64,000 bases of DNA from Clostridiales bacterium (lineage in GTDB: Bacteria; Bacillota; Clostridia; Christensenellales; Borkfalkiaceae), in contig SVII01000003.1 of the NCBI GenBank assembly GCA_015069605.1, forward strand, positions 1-64,000, read 5' to 3'. Below are positions 1 to 8,516 of the stretch, piece by piece. A program made the position numbers and the translations under genes. How positions within the stretch are numbered: the stretch's first letter is position 1; the number at the start of each line of letters is the position of its first letter. The notes beneath the pieces are model-generated. The model had not been told where the DNA came from and ran no database searches. It was given only the letters and a program-made list of their open reading frames with translations.

Positions 1-28
1 CACTTGACAATTCAAGTAAGGTCTATTT

Positions 29-105
29 TGGTTGAGGCAACGGGACTTGAACCCACGACCTCTTGGTCCCTAACCAAGCGCGCTACCAAACTGCGCTATG
101 CCTCA
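29..105 (-). tRNA. tRNA-Pro, anticodon AGG
   Basis: A complete 77-nt cloverleaf reads on the reverse strand. The 7-bp acceptor TGAGGCA/TGCCTCA is followed by discriminator A and an encoded CCA. The D stem is GCGC/GCGC, the anticodon stem CTTGG/CCAAG, and the loop TTAGGGA puts AGG at positions 34-36 with G37, as expected for proline. A34 is unusual in bacteria outside tRNA-Arg(ACG) and would need deamination to inosine, which lets it read CCU, CCC and CCA. It has its own promoter and no neighbouring tRNA. Confidence 0.95.
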
Positions 106-146
106 ATATATATTCGCCGCTAACGTTTCCGCTTGACAGCTTAAAT

Positions 147-175
147 ATAATATCACTTTCTAAAAGTTATGTCAA
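147..175 (-). promoter_or_regulatory. promoter of tRNA-Pro
   Basis: On the reverse strand a perfect TTGACA (170-175) is followed by 17 nt and TATTAT (147-152), about 40 nt upstream of the tRNA 5' end. The segment from here to the divergent promoter at 320 shows no gene. Confidence 0.85.
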
Positions 176-319
176 GTATTTTTTAGGAGTTTTTATAACT
201 TTTTACGGAATTTAAAAAAAATATGTTTTTGCTAAAATAATATAGGAAACGATGTGTTCCCAAATATATCAAGAGTTCGTGGGTTCAATATTTACGTGGG
301 TATTTTTCTTTATAAAGCA

Positions 320-347
320 TTGACATTCTTTTTCATTGTGCTATAAT
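320..347 (+). promoter_or_regulatory. sigma-A type promoter of first phosphatase
   Basis: TTGACA (320-325), 16-nt spacer, TATAAT (342-347), 25 nt before the start codon, so the 5' leader is very short. Confidence 0.85.
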
Positions 348-371
348 AAACGTACGAAAAAGGAGAGAATT

Positions 372-1055
372 ATGACGTACGTTCTTTCAGATCCCCACGC
401 GGAGTTTGATTTGTTTATAAAATTATTAGAAAAAATAGAGTTTTCCGCGCAGGACAAATTGATTGTTTGCGGAGATATAGTCGACAAGGGAAAGAACTCT
501 ATTCGTTTATTGCAATATATCAAAAATATGCCCAACGCGCGTTGTATCATCGGCAATCACGAGCATATGTTTTTGCAATATTACTGGTCGCTGATGCAGG
601 AATCTCCTGATGATTTTGATGCTGTTTTGCTGAAATTGCAACAATATTTCCCCTACGATGGTGCGTTTTTGGATTGGGAGGAAGTGGATTGGTTGGAAAC
701 TTTGCCTTATTATATTGAAGAAAAGGATTTTATTTGCGTACATGCTGGCTTGCCAATGGATGCGGAAAATAAAATTTTACCGCTTGCGCAAGCGGAAAGA
801 GAACAACTCATCTACGATCGACGTTTTAAAGATCCAAACGTATTGCCAAACAGCGACAAATGCGTGTTTTTCGGGCACACTCCAACGAGTTATATCGGCA
901 ACGAAACGAAAATTTTAACTTATTGTAAAAGAGAAAATTCACCATCTTCCGTTCGCGATTTTCAAAAAGTGCATTTGGATTTGGGAACTTGGCTTTGCGG
1001 AAAATTAGGATGTTTTTGCGTGGAAACTTGCGAAACGCATTACGTGGAAAAATAA
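372..1055 (+). CDS. calcineurin-like metallophosphoesterase (PPP-type phosphatase)
   Basis: A 227-residue cytosolic phosphatase of the bacterial serine/threonine phosphatase and Ap4A-hydrolase-like group. The two-metal motifs are all present in order: D7-x-H9, GDIVDKG (34-40), GNHEH (61-65), HAG (124-126) and GHTPT (168-172). The first motif reads SDPHAEF where the family usually has SDxHG, but both metal ligands remain. The start is set by AGGAG at 361-365; a longer frame upstream would begin inside the promoter. The next gene is a paralogue with its own promoter. The substrate (phosphoprotein, dinucleotide or other) cannot be told from sequence. Confidence 0.85.
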   Translation: MTYVLSDPHAEFDLFIKLLEKIEFSAQDKLIVCGDIVDKGKNSIRLLQYIKNMPNARCIIGNHEHMFLQYYWSLMQESPDDFDAVLLKLQQYFPYDGAFLDWEEVDWLETLPYYIEEKDFICVHAGLPMDAENKILPLAQAEREQLIYDRRFKDPNVLPNSDKCVFFGHTPTSYIGNETKILTYCKRENSPSSVRDFQKVHLDLGTWLCGKLGCFCVETCETHYVEK

Positions 1056-1078
1056 TAAAAAAATTTTTCGTTTTCCTA

Positions 1079-1107
1079 TTGACAAAATCGTTGTTGTGTG
1101 GTATATA
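1079..1107 (+). promoter_or_regulatory. promoter of second phosphatase
   Basis: TTGACA (1079-1084), 17-nt spacer, TATATA (1102-1107), located in the 82-nt gap between the two phosphatase genes, so the pair is probably not a single transcription unit only. Confidence 0.7.
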
Positions 1108-1137
1108 AATGCTCTATTCTTTTTAAGGAGTGTGTTT

Positions 1138-1845
1138 ATGGCGATATACGTGACGGCGGATTTACATGGTATTTCAGTGAAAGAGTTTGAAGAATTTTTA
1201 CAATCGACGGGATTTCATAACGAAGATTGGTTGTATGTGTTGGGGGACGTAATCGATCGAAATGGTGATGGTGGTATAGGGATTTTGCGTTGGCTGTTAG
1301 AGCAAAGCAACGTACAGTTGCTTCGCGGCAATCACGAGGAAATGATGCTCTCTTGCGCGTGGGTGTTTAGCGAAATTACAGCTTCAGGGATAGAGAAATT
1401 ATACTCGTATCATTTGGGGTTACTCGATCAATGGGTGGCAAACGGCGGAAAGGTGACAATGGAGGCGTTTAAAAAATTGCTGATGCAAGATCCGCAAACA
1501 GCAAGAGAAATTTTAAATTATTTGATTGACGCGCCTTTGATAGAAACGGTAGAAGTTGGCGATAGAGTGTTTGTGCTTTGTCATGCAGGACTTGGGAATT
1601 TTCAAAAAAGCAAAAAACTGTCTGAATATACCGCGCACGAATTGCTTTGGAATAGACCTTGCGCGACGGATCGGTATTTTGAAAAGGCGACGACGGTGTT
1701 TGGTCATACACCGACGTGGCATTATGGGGCGGAAGGAAAAGCCTTTTATACGGACACTTGGATTGATATTGATACAGGTGCGGCAGGCGGTGGAAAGCCC
1801 ATGTTGCTGCGGCTGGACGATATGGCGGAATTTTATATGGAATAA
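1138..1845 (+). CDS. calcineurin-like metallophosphoesterase, paralogue
   Basis: A 235-residue member of the same phosphatase family. Motifs: D8-L-H10, GDVIDR (36-41), GNHEE (64-68), then HAGL and GHTPT in the C-terminal half. It differs from its neighbour by a longer helical insert between the GNHE and HAG motifs, so the two are diverged duplicates or paralogues that could have different substrates. Start ATG is placed by AAGGAG at 1125-1130; the frame runs open upstream into the promoter. It ends at a terminator shared with the convergent PFOR gene. Confidence 0.85.
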   Translation: MAIYVTADLHGISVKEFEEFLQSTGFHNEDWLYVLGDVIDRNGDGGIGILRWLLEQSNVQLLRGNHEEMMLSCAWVFSEITASGIEKLYSYHLGLLDQWVANGGKVTMEAFKKLLMQDPQTAREILNYLIDAPLIETVEVGDRVFVLCHAGLGNFQKSKKLSEYTAHELLWNRPCATDRYFEKATTVFGHTPTWHYGAEGKAFYTDTWIDIDTGAAGGGKPMLLRLDDMAEFYME

Positions 1846-1850
1846 TAAAC

Positions 1851-1878
1851 AAACTCCGACGAAAGTGCGTCGGAGTTT
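1851..1878. terminator. bidirectional terminator between phosphatase and PFOR
   Basis: A perfect 10-bp stem, AAACTCCGAC with GTCGGAGTTT, separated by 8 nt. A-rich and T-rich flanks serve both converging genes. Confidence 0.85.
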
Positions 1879-1884
1879 TGCTTA

Positions 1885-4800
1885 TCAAAGCCCGTTTGCC
1901 AATCGTTGCAAAAAGGCGAATTTTTCTTGACAATACGTTTCCGCTTGCGTGAACAATTTATCAGCAAGCTCGGGATTGTTTTTCTTTAAAACGGCGAAAC
2001 GGTTTTCACCCAATAAAAATTCTTTAAAATCCCGTGTAGGCGGCTTGCTATCCAGAGTGAAAGGATTTTCCCCGTTTTTCTTTTTATCGGGATGAAAACG
2101 GTATAAAGGCCAATATCCGCATTCGACTGCATCCCGTTCCTCGTCCATACTTTTGCTCATATTGACACCGTGCGCAATGCAAGGGGAATAAGCTAGGATC
2201 AAAGAGGGGCCGTTGTAGGCTTCTGCTTCCGTCAAAGCGTTTAAAAACTGTTGCTTATTTGCACCCATGGACACTTGTGCAACGTACACGTGACCATACG
2301 TCATTGCCATTAATCCCAAATCCTTTTTCTTGTGTCGTTTTCCGCCTGCGGAAAATCTTGCTACTGCGCCAAGTGGCGTAGCTTTTGACGTTTGTCCGCC
2401 TGTATTGGAATATACTTCGGAATCCAAAACCAACACGTTGACGTTTGTGTCGCTTGCCAATACGTGATCAAGCCCACCAAAACCAATATCATACGCCCAA
2501 CCGTCCCCGCCGATAATCCATACGGAAGGGAATTTTTTGTGTTCATCGCGTACCTGTCCCGCCTCTATTGCCAAACGCATACCATAGCCGAACTCTGCAT
2601 TATCCTCAAAAAGAGAGTTCGCCCAAGCAGGCCCACAGCCGTTTTTATTGACAGTGTAAGGGCAGGTAGGGGACGAGCCGCCGTAGATAGAGGAACAACC
2701 CGTCGCGTTGGCAATAATCATTTTCTCGCCAAACAACTGTGTGAGCACTTTGATATACGGCGTTTCACCGCAACCTGAACAAGCATAGGAAAACTCGAAC
2801 AACGGTTGGCGGAACTGGCTGCCTTTTACGGTGGTGGGTTTAAATGCGTTTGTATCTGCTTGCGGCAGAGTTTGTGCATATTCCCAATTTTTTCCTTGTT
2901 CGGGCATTAAGTCAATAGCAGGGCACATAACAAGTGCTTTTTCTTTTGCGGGGCAAGTGTTGGCGCATACGCCGCAACCAAGACAATCGTGCGCGGAAAC
3001 TTGAATACGGAACTGTGCGTTGGGAACACCAACAGCGGGTTTTGTGATAAAGGAAGGGGGCATGTCTGCGGTGAAAGCGTTTTTATCCGCGACAAAGGGG
3101 CGAATGCAAGCGTGCGGACAAACGAAAGAGCATTGATTACATTGAATACAATTTTCAGGAATCCATTGCGGTAATAAATAAGCCACGCCTCGCCGTTCAA
3201 ATCTCGTCGTGCCCGTTGGCGCGCGTCCATCGGGTTGAAAAGAGGAAACGGGCAATTCGTCACCGCGCAGGGAAAGAATGGGGTGGATAAATTCTCGAAA
3301 ATATTCATTTTCAGGTAAGGGGAGCAAGGGAGCTCCTTCTTGCGTATATTCCCATTCGGGCGGATATTCTATTTTTTGCACTGCCGCGGCGGCTTTTTCT
3401 ACTGCCAAAACGTTCATTTCCACAACTTTTTCGCCTTTTTTTGCAAACTTTTCTTTTAGTTGCATTTTTAACAATGAAATTGCTTGTTCATAGGGTAAAA
3501 GCGTTGGATTGAGGAAGAAAAACGCCGCTTGCATGACGGTGCTGGTTCTTCCGTTTAAGCCGACTTCGTTGGCGATTTTCGTTGCGTCGATAACGTAAAA
3601 AGATAAGCGCTTTTTTGCGATTGTTTGCTTTAAGGTGGCAGGCAGGTGTGCGTTGAATGCTGTTTGATCCTGCCATGGACAGTTTAAAAGGAAGATTCCG
3701 CCGTCTTTAATTTTGGACAGCATATCGTATTTCGTCAAATAGGAGGGGTTATGACAAGCGACAAAATCAGCACTTTGCACCAAATACGGAGATAAAATAG
3801 GAGTTTTTCCAAAACGCAGATGGGAAACAGTTACACCGCCCGATTTTTTGGAATCGTAACAAAAATACGCTTGCACGTATAGATCGGTATGCGCCCCGAT
3901 AAGTTTAACGGAATTTTTATTCGCGCCCACCGTGCCATCCGAACCCAAACCGTAAAAAACACACTCCACGCGGTCTTTGTGGGGAAGAATAAGGGGCGCA
4001 GATGGTTGAATCGAAGTATGTGTGACGTCATCCACAATCCCAACAGTGAAATGATTTTTCGGCATTTCACTTGCTAAATTTTCAAAGACAGCAAGGCACA
4101 TGGACGGGGTAAACTCTTTCGAGCCAAGTCCGTACCTGCCACCGACAACTTGTATATGCGCAAGCCCCGATTCCTTCAAGGCGGCGCAAACGTCCAAATA
4201 CAACGGCTCGCCGATGCTCCCTGATTCTTTCGTGCGGTCTAAAACGGCGATTTTTTTACACGTTTTTGGCAAGACGGCGCAAAAGGCTTTGACGTCAAAC
4301 GGACGATATAAACGTACTTTAATAAGACCCGTCCTGCCGCATTTTATATTTTTATCTTTATTGATTGCTGTGACGGTTTCTTCTAAAACGCAGCCACCGC
4401 TGCCTAGCACAATGGCAATATTTTCTGCGTCTTCCGCACCGAAATAATCGAATAGACGGTATTTTCGCCCTGTCAAAACAGCGGTTTTATCCATGATGCT
4501 TTGTACGGTTTCGGGCAACGAAAGATAAAAGGAGTTTGCGGCTTCACGGTTTTGAAAATAGGTGTCGCCATTTTGCGCCGTTCCTTTTTGCATAGGATGA
4601 TCGGGGGAAAGGGCTCGATTGCGGAAATTTTCGATATCCTGTTGATCTACTAATTTTTTCATTTCATCATATTCCAAAACCTCGATTTTACACGTTTCGT
4701 GCGAAGTTCTGAACCCATCAAAAAAATGCAAAAAGGGCACGCTTGTCTTTAAGGTTGCAAGATGCGCGATAAGCGCCATATCCGCCGTTTCTTGCACCGA

Positions 4801-5226
4801 TCCTGCGGCAAGCATCGCAAATCCTGCTTGCCGACAAGCCATAACGTCCTGATGATCCCCGAAGATGCTGAGCGCATGCGTGGCAAGGGATCTCGCGCTG
4901 ACGTGGAATACGGTGGGTAATAATTCCCCTGCAATCTTATACATATTAGGCAAAGTCAATAAAAGACCCTGGCTGCACGTATATGTCGTTGTCAATGCAC
5001 CGCAGGAAAGACTGCCGTGAACCGCGCCTGCAACGCCGCTCTCCGATTGCATTTGCGTAACTTTTGGGATTGTTCCAAATATGTTTTTCTTGCCGCTAAC
5101 CGACCATTCGTCAGCGAGTTCGGACATGGGGGTGGACGGAGTGATAGGGTAAATGACGGCAACTTCGGTGAAGGCATAGGATACGTAACAAGCCGCCGTG
5201 TTTCCGTCCATGGTCACAGTTTTCAT
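1885..5226 (-). CDS. nifJ: pyruvate:ferredoxin (flavodoxin) oxidoreductase
   Basis: A 1113-residue single-chain PFOR, which oxidises pyruvate and CoA to acetyl-CoA and CO2 and reduces ferredoxin in fermentative anaerobes. The N-terminal pyrimidine-binding domain carries YPITPSTPM (26-34). An 8Fe ferredoxin domain shows CxxCxxC clusters from C693 and C748. The C-terminal TPP domain shows GCGE, GDGWAYDIGFGG and YSNTGGQ (near 940). Length and domain order match the homodimeric family. The start was chosen at 5226 because GGAGGT lies 4 nt upstream (5231-5236); a 13-residue upstream extension has no ribosome site. Monocistronic, divergent from the flavodiiron gene. Confidence 0.97.
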   Translation of the reverse strand: MKTVTMDGNTAACYVSYAFTEVAVIYPITPSTPMSELADEWSVSGKKNIFGTIPKVTQMQSESGVAGAVHGSLSCGALTTTYTCSQGLLLTLPNMYKIAGELLPTVFHVSARSLATHALSIFGDHQDVMACRQAGFAMLAAGSVQETADMALIAHLATLKTSVPFLHFFDGFRTSHETCKIEVLEYDEMKKLVDQQDIENFRNRALSPDHPMQKGTAQNGDTYFQNREAANSFYLSLPETVQSIMDKTAVLTGRKYRLFDYFGAEDAENIAIVLGSGGCVLEETVTAINKDKNIKCGRTGLIKVRLYRPFDVKAFCAVLPKTCKKIAVLDRTKESGSIGEPLYLDVCAALKESGLAHIQVVGGRYGLGSKEFTPSMCLAVFENLASEMPKNHFTVGIVDDVTHTSIQPSAPLILPHKDRVECVFYGLGSDGTVGANKNSVKLIGAHTDLYVQAYFCYDSKKSGGVTVSHLRFGKTPILSPYLVQSADFVACHNPSYLTKYDMLSKIKDGGIFLLNCPWQDQTAFNAHLPATLKQTIAKKRLSFYVIDATKIANEVGLNGRTSTVMQAAFFFLNPTLLPYEQAISLLKMQLKEKFAKKGEKVVEMNVLAVEKAAAAVQKIEYPPEWEYTQEGAPLLPLPENEYFREFIHPILSLRGDELPVSSFQPDGRAPTGTTRFERRGVAYLLPQWIPENCIQCNQCSFVCPHACIRPFVADKNAFTADMPPSFITKPAVGVPNAQFRIQVSAHDCLGCGVCANTCPAKEKALVMCPAIDLMPEQGKNWEYAQTLPQADTNAFKPTTVKGSQFRQPLFEFSYACSGCGETPYIKVLTQLFGEKMIIANATGCSSIYGGSSPTCPYTVNKNGCGPAWANSLFEDNAEFGYGMRLAIEAGQVRDEHKKFPSVWIIGGDGWAYDIGFGGLDHVLASDTNVNVLVLDSEVYSNTGGQTSKATPLGAVARFSAGGKRHKKKDLGLMAMTYGHVYVAQVSMGANKQQFLNALTEAEAYNGPSLILAYSPCIAHGVNMSKSMDEERDAVECGYWPLYRFHPDKKKNGENPFTLDSKPPTRDFKEFLLGENRFAVLKKNNPELADKLFTQAETYCQEKFAFLQRLANGL

Positions 5227-5314
5227 AACAACCTCCAATCTAGAATAATAATATAGTCTATTCAAAGTATTTCCCTTTTTTGAAAAAATTTTTCGTGCTT
5301 TTTCAAAAAAAATC

Positions 5315-5343
5315 TTGCATTATTTTTGTGGTAAGGTTATAAT
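5315..5343 (+). promoter_or_regulatory. promoter of flavodiiron gene
   Basis: TTGCAT (5315-5320), 17 nt, TATAAT (5338-5343), 40 nt upstream of the start codon. Confidence 0.75.
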
Positions 5344-5382
5344 TATGTTGTTGAAATCCCATATTATAAAAGGAGAGTTATT

Positions 5383-6735
5383 GTGGAAATACAAAAGGAC
5401 GTTTTATACGTAGGCGTAAACGATAGAAAGATTGATTTATTTGAAGGAATGTACCTTGTCCCTAACGGCATTGCATACAATTCCTACGTAATCTTGGACG
5501 AGAAAATTGCTGTTTTCGACAGCGTAGACGCTGTGTTTGAAAAGGAATGGCTGCAAAACATAGAAAATGTTTTAAACGGCAGACAACCCGATTATTTAAT
5601 TGTGCAACACATGGAACCCGACCATTCGGCAAGTATCGTTGCATTTACGGAAAAATATCCAGAAGCGAAAGTAGTATCGTCAGCAAAAGCGTTTGTGATG
5701 ATGCAAAATTATTTCAGCCAAAATTTTGCTGGGAAACAGATTATCGTGGGGGATGGGTCGAGTTTAACGCTCGGACATCACCAACTCACCTTCGTTGCAG
5801 CTCCTATGGTACATTGGCCTGAAGTTATGATGACTTATGACGAAACGGCGAAGATTTTATTCTCGGCGGACGCGTTTGGGAAATTCGGTACTTTGGACGC
5901 GGACGAGGATTGGGCTTGCGAGGCAAGAAGATATTATTTCGGGATCGTTGGTAAATATGGCGCGCAAGTGCAAACCCTTTTGAAGAAATTGTCGAGTTGC
6001 GAAGTGCAGACAATTTGTCCTCTGCACGGTCCTGTGTTGAAAGAAAATTTGAGGTATTATCTTGATTTATACAACACGTGGTCGAGTTACGGAGTGGAAA
6101 GCGAAGGCGTATTGATCGCGTACACATCCGTTTACGGTAACACCAAAAAAGCAGTGGAATTCTTGGCGGAAAAATTAAAAGAAAAGGGTTGTGAAAAGAT
6201 AGTGCTCAACGATTTGGCGCGTATGGATATGGCGGAAGCGGTAGAAGACGGGTTTCGTTACGGCAAGATTGTGTTGGCAACAACGACGTATAATGGGGAA
6301 ATCTTCCCGTTCATGCGTGAATTTATCCACAACCTTACCGAACGTAATTATCAAAATCGCACGGTAGCGTTTATTGAAAACGGCAGCTGGGCTCCTGTAG
6401 CGACTCGCGTGATGCAGGGTATGCTTGAAAAATGTAAAAATTTGCAATACACGACGGCAACTGTGAAGATTTTGTCAGCGATGACGGAAGAAAACAAAGC
6501 GCAGATTGAAGCGCTTGCTGAAGAGCTTTGCAAAGATATAAATGCTGAAAAGCAGGAAGGAGGGAAAAAGACAATGGCAAAATACGTTTGCAATATCTGC
6601 GGTTGGACGTATGATGAAGAAGTGGGTATGCCTGAAAAAGGTATTCCTGCGGGTACGAAATTCGAGGATCTTCCCGAGGATTTTAAATGCGAGCTTTGTT
6701 TGGTTACCAAAGAAAATTTTACAAAAGAAGAATAA
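5383..6735 (+). CDS. fprA: flavodiiron protein fused to rubredoxin
   Basis: A 450-residue three-module oxygen or NO reductase of the FprA/flavorubredoxin class. The N-terminal lactamase-like diiron domain has H76-x-E78-x-D80-H81, H144, D163 (SADAFG) and H215 (PLHGP). A flavodoxin FMN domain follows from about 245 (AYTSVYGNTKKA) to 390. A rubredoxin domain occupies 398-450, with iron ligands C403, C406, C436 and C439; the second knuckle reads CELCLV rather than the usual CPxCG. The fusion lets electrons pass from NAD(P)H:rubredoxin reductase to FMN and the diiron site without a separate rubredoxin. Translation begins at GTG, placed by AGGAGAG at 5371-5377. An internal ribosome site precedes the rubredoxin module. 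Confidence 0.95.
   Translation: MEIQKDVLYVGVNDRKIDLFEGMYLVPNGIAYNSYVILDEKIAVFDSVDAVFEKEWLQNIENVLNGRQPDYLIVQHMEPDHSASIVAFTEKYPEAKVVSSAKAFVMMQNYFSQNFAGKQIIVGDGSSLTLGHHQLTFVAAPMVHWPEVMMTYDETAKILFSADAFGKFGTLDADEDWACEARRYYFGIVGKYGAQVQTLLKKLSSCEVQTICPLHGPVLKENLRYYLDLYNTWSSYGVESEGVLIAYTSVYGNTKKAVEFLAEKLKEKGCEKIVLNDLARMDMAEAVEDGFRYGKIVLATTTYNGEIFPFMREFIHNLTERNYQNRTVAFIENGSWAPVATRVMQGMLEKCKNLQYTTATVKILSAMTEENKAQIEALAEELCKDINAEKQEGGKKTMAKYVCNICGWTYDEEVGMPEKGIPAGTKFEDLPEDFKCELCLVTKENFTKEE
6555..6576 (+). promoter_or_regulatory. internal ribosome binding site and in-frame ATG for free rubredoxin
   Basis: Inside the flavodiiron gene, GGAAGGAGGG (6555-6564) sits 9 nt before an in-frame ATG at 6574 (Met398). 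Translation from here would give a 53-residue rubredoxin, the normal size of a stand-alone one, starting MAKYVCNICGW. The site is stronger than the one used by the full-length gene. Whether it is used is inference. Confidence 0.6.
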
Positions 6736-6756
6736 ACGAGTATCGTTATCATCAAG

Positions 6757-6787
6757 ACAGCCTTTGCAAAACGCAAGGGCTGTTTTT
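6757..6787 (+). terminator. terminator after flavodiiron gene
   Basis: Stem ACAGCCTTTGC with GCAAGGGCTGT followed by six T. Confidence 0.85.
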
Positions 6788-6789
6788 TG

Positions 6790-6816
6790 TTGAAAATTTT
6801 TACTAAAAATTTTCAA
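6790..6816. repeat. 27-nt AT-rich perfect palindrome upstream of SulP promoter
   Basis: Thirteen nt (starting TTGAAAATTTTT) repeat in perfect inversion around a central C at 6803. It ends 15 nt before the -35 box of the SulP promoter. It could be an operator or a second hairpin of the preceding terminator. Confidence 0.6.
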
Positions 6817-6831
6817 CGAATTGTTTAATGC

Positions 6832-6860
6832 TTGCCTTACAAAAAAAATAGTGCTATAAT
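6832..6860 (+). promoter_or_regulatory. promoter of SulP transporter
   Basis: TTGCCT (6832-6837), 17 nt, TATAAT (6855-6860). Confidence 0.75.
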
Positions 6861-6897
6861 AAATATCGTTTTGAGTTATAAAAAGGAGATTATGTTT

Positions 6898-8445
6898 ATG
6901 AAACCGCAACTTATTCAATCGTTGAAAGGATACAAAAAGAGCGATCTTTTACACGATTTAATGGCAGGGCTTATGGTGGCGATTATTGCATTGCCATTGT
7001 CCATTGCGTTGGGAATTCAATCCGTTCCTGCGGAAGTATCCTCGCGTGGCATTCAATTTGGTATCATCACCGCAATCGTAGCAGGATTTTTTATTTCTGC
7101 GCTTGGCGGCAGTAAATACCAAATCGGCGGCCCTACGGCAGCGTTTGTTGTCATTTTGTTCGGGTATTTAGCAAATCCTGATATCGGAGTGCTGGGGCTT
7201 GCACTGGCAGGGATTATAGCAGGTGTGTTGCTGATTGTTATGGGTTTTTTGAAAGTCGGTAACGTCATGAAATTTTTCCCTTATCCCATTACAATCGGGT
7301 TTACGACGGGGATTGGCGTAACCCTGCTCGTCGGTCAAATCAAGGATTTATGTGGCTTTCAATCGAGCGGTACGGAAACGATTGAAAAGATTGTTTCCTA
7401 TTTTGAAAATATCGGCACGTTTGATCTTGCAACGTTTGGAGTAGGCGTGTTAGGATTGCTTTGTGTCATTCTGCTGCCTAAATTCAGTAAAAAAATTCCT
7501 GCCGCGTTTGTGGCGTTGCTCGTTTGTACGGGTGCGACGTTGCTTTTGAATAATTTCGCGGGTGCAGAAATTGCGACAATCGGTTCTAAATACGGCGAAG
7601 TGAAAGCAGGATTTTTCCCCATTGATTTTGGGGCAATCGGCGAAGTCAAATTTACCGCTTTGATTGTGCCGTCCATCGTCATTGCATTCCTCTGCGCGAT
7701 TGAGAGCTTGCTTTCCGCAACGGTTGCGGCGGGTATGACGGGTACGACGTTTGACGCTAACCAAGAACTCGTAGGGCAGGGCGCGGCGAATATTTTTTCG
7801 TCCTTACTCGGCGGTCTGCCTGCGACGGGCGCGATTGCGAGAACGGCGGCAAGCATCGAAAACGGAGCAAAAAGTTCGCTCGCTGGCATTTTTCATGCCG
7901 TGTTCGTCTTGATTATGTATTTTGCATTGATGAACGTAGTCAAATACATACCCCTTGCGGTGTTCTCAGCGATTCTCATTTCCGTAGCCATCAATATGAG
8001 CCGCTTTAAACTGTTCGCAAAATTATCCCATTTTGGGGTACGAGATTCGGTGATTTTGATTGTGACTTGCGTATTGACGATCGTGTTTGATCTTACATAC
8101 GGGGTTTTGGGTGGTATGGCAGTAACGTTTGCGGTCAACGCAAAGAATATTTTGAAAGGCGTTACGGTGGAAAAGGACGAAAGTGCGGAAACACCGACGC
8201 TGCGTGTCAAAGGGACGTTGTTCTTCTTGGATGCGAACAAGCTGACGGACGCGCTTGCTAAAGAGTTTGAAACTGCGGACAACGTGACGGTAAATATGAG
8301 CGAATTAGAACGTATCGACGAAACAGCTATGGAAAAGTTAGTAGGGCTTAACCACAAGATTAAAGCGCAAGGCAAAAATTTGGATTTGGTTGGGTATAAC
8401 GACAAAATTTGCAAACGATTTGACCATTATTTTAAAGTTTTCTAA
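6898..8445 (+). CDS. SulP family anion transporter with STAS domain
   Basis: A 515-residue inner-membrane protein of the SulP/SLC26 family, which moves sulfate, bicarbonate or other anions with H+ or Na+. Residues 1 to about 425 form a dense series of hydrophobic segments with the family-typical LPLSIALGIQS and QIGGPTAAFV stretches. A C-terminal cytosolic STAS domain (about 430-515) has the beta-alpha pattern NVTVNMSELERIDETAMEKL. ATG at 6892 is only 3 nt from the ribosome site AAGGAG (6884-6888), so the ATG at 6898 (9 nt) is preferred. No neighbour points to the substrate. Monocistronic. Confidence 0.9.
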   Translation: MKPQLIQSLKGYKKSDLLHDLMAGLMVAIIALPLSIALGIQSVPAEVSSRGIQFGIITAIVAGFFISALGGSKYQIGGPTAAFVVILFGYLANPDIGVLGLALAGIIAGVLLIVMGFLKVGNVMKFFPYPITIGFTTGIGVTLLVGQIKDLCGFQSSGTETIEKIVSYFENIGTFDLATFGVGVLGLLCVILLPKFSKKIPAAFVALLVCTGATLLLNNFAGAEIATIGSKYGEVKAGFFPIDFGAIGEVKFTALIVPSIVIAFLCAIESLLSATVAAGMTGTTFDANQELVGQGAANIFSSLLGGLPATGAIARTAASIENGAKSSLAGIFHAVFVLIMYFALMNVVKYIPLAVFSAILISVAINMSRFKLFAKLSHFGVRDSVILIVTCVLTIVFDLTYGVLGGMAVTFAVNAKNILKGVTVEKDESAETPTLRVKGTLFFLDANKLTDALAKEFETADNVTVNMSELERIDETAMEKLVGLNHKIKAQGKNLDLVGYNDKICKRFDHYFKVF

Positions 8446-8459
8446 ATGCATCAAAAAGT

Positions 8460-8499
8460 AAGAACACCTTTCGAAATCACGCAAAGGTGTTCTTTTTTA
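8460..8499. terminator. bidirectional terminator between SulP and deacetylase
   Basis: Stem AAGAACACCTTT (8460-8471) with AAAGGTGTTCTT (8483-8494), followed by T residues on the forward strand and preceded by A residues for the reverse strand. Confidence 0.85.
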
Positions 8500-8516
8500 T
8501 ATGCAATAAGCTTTAT

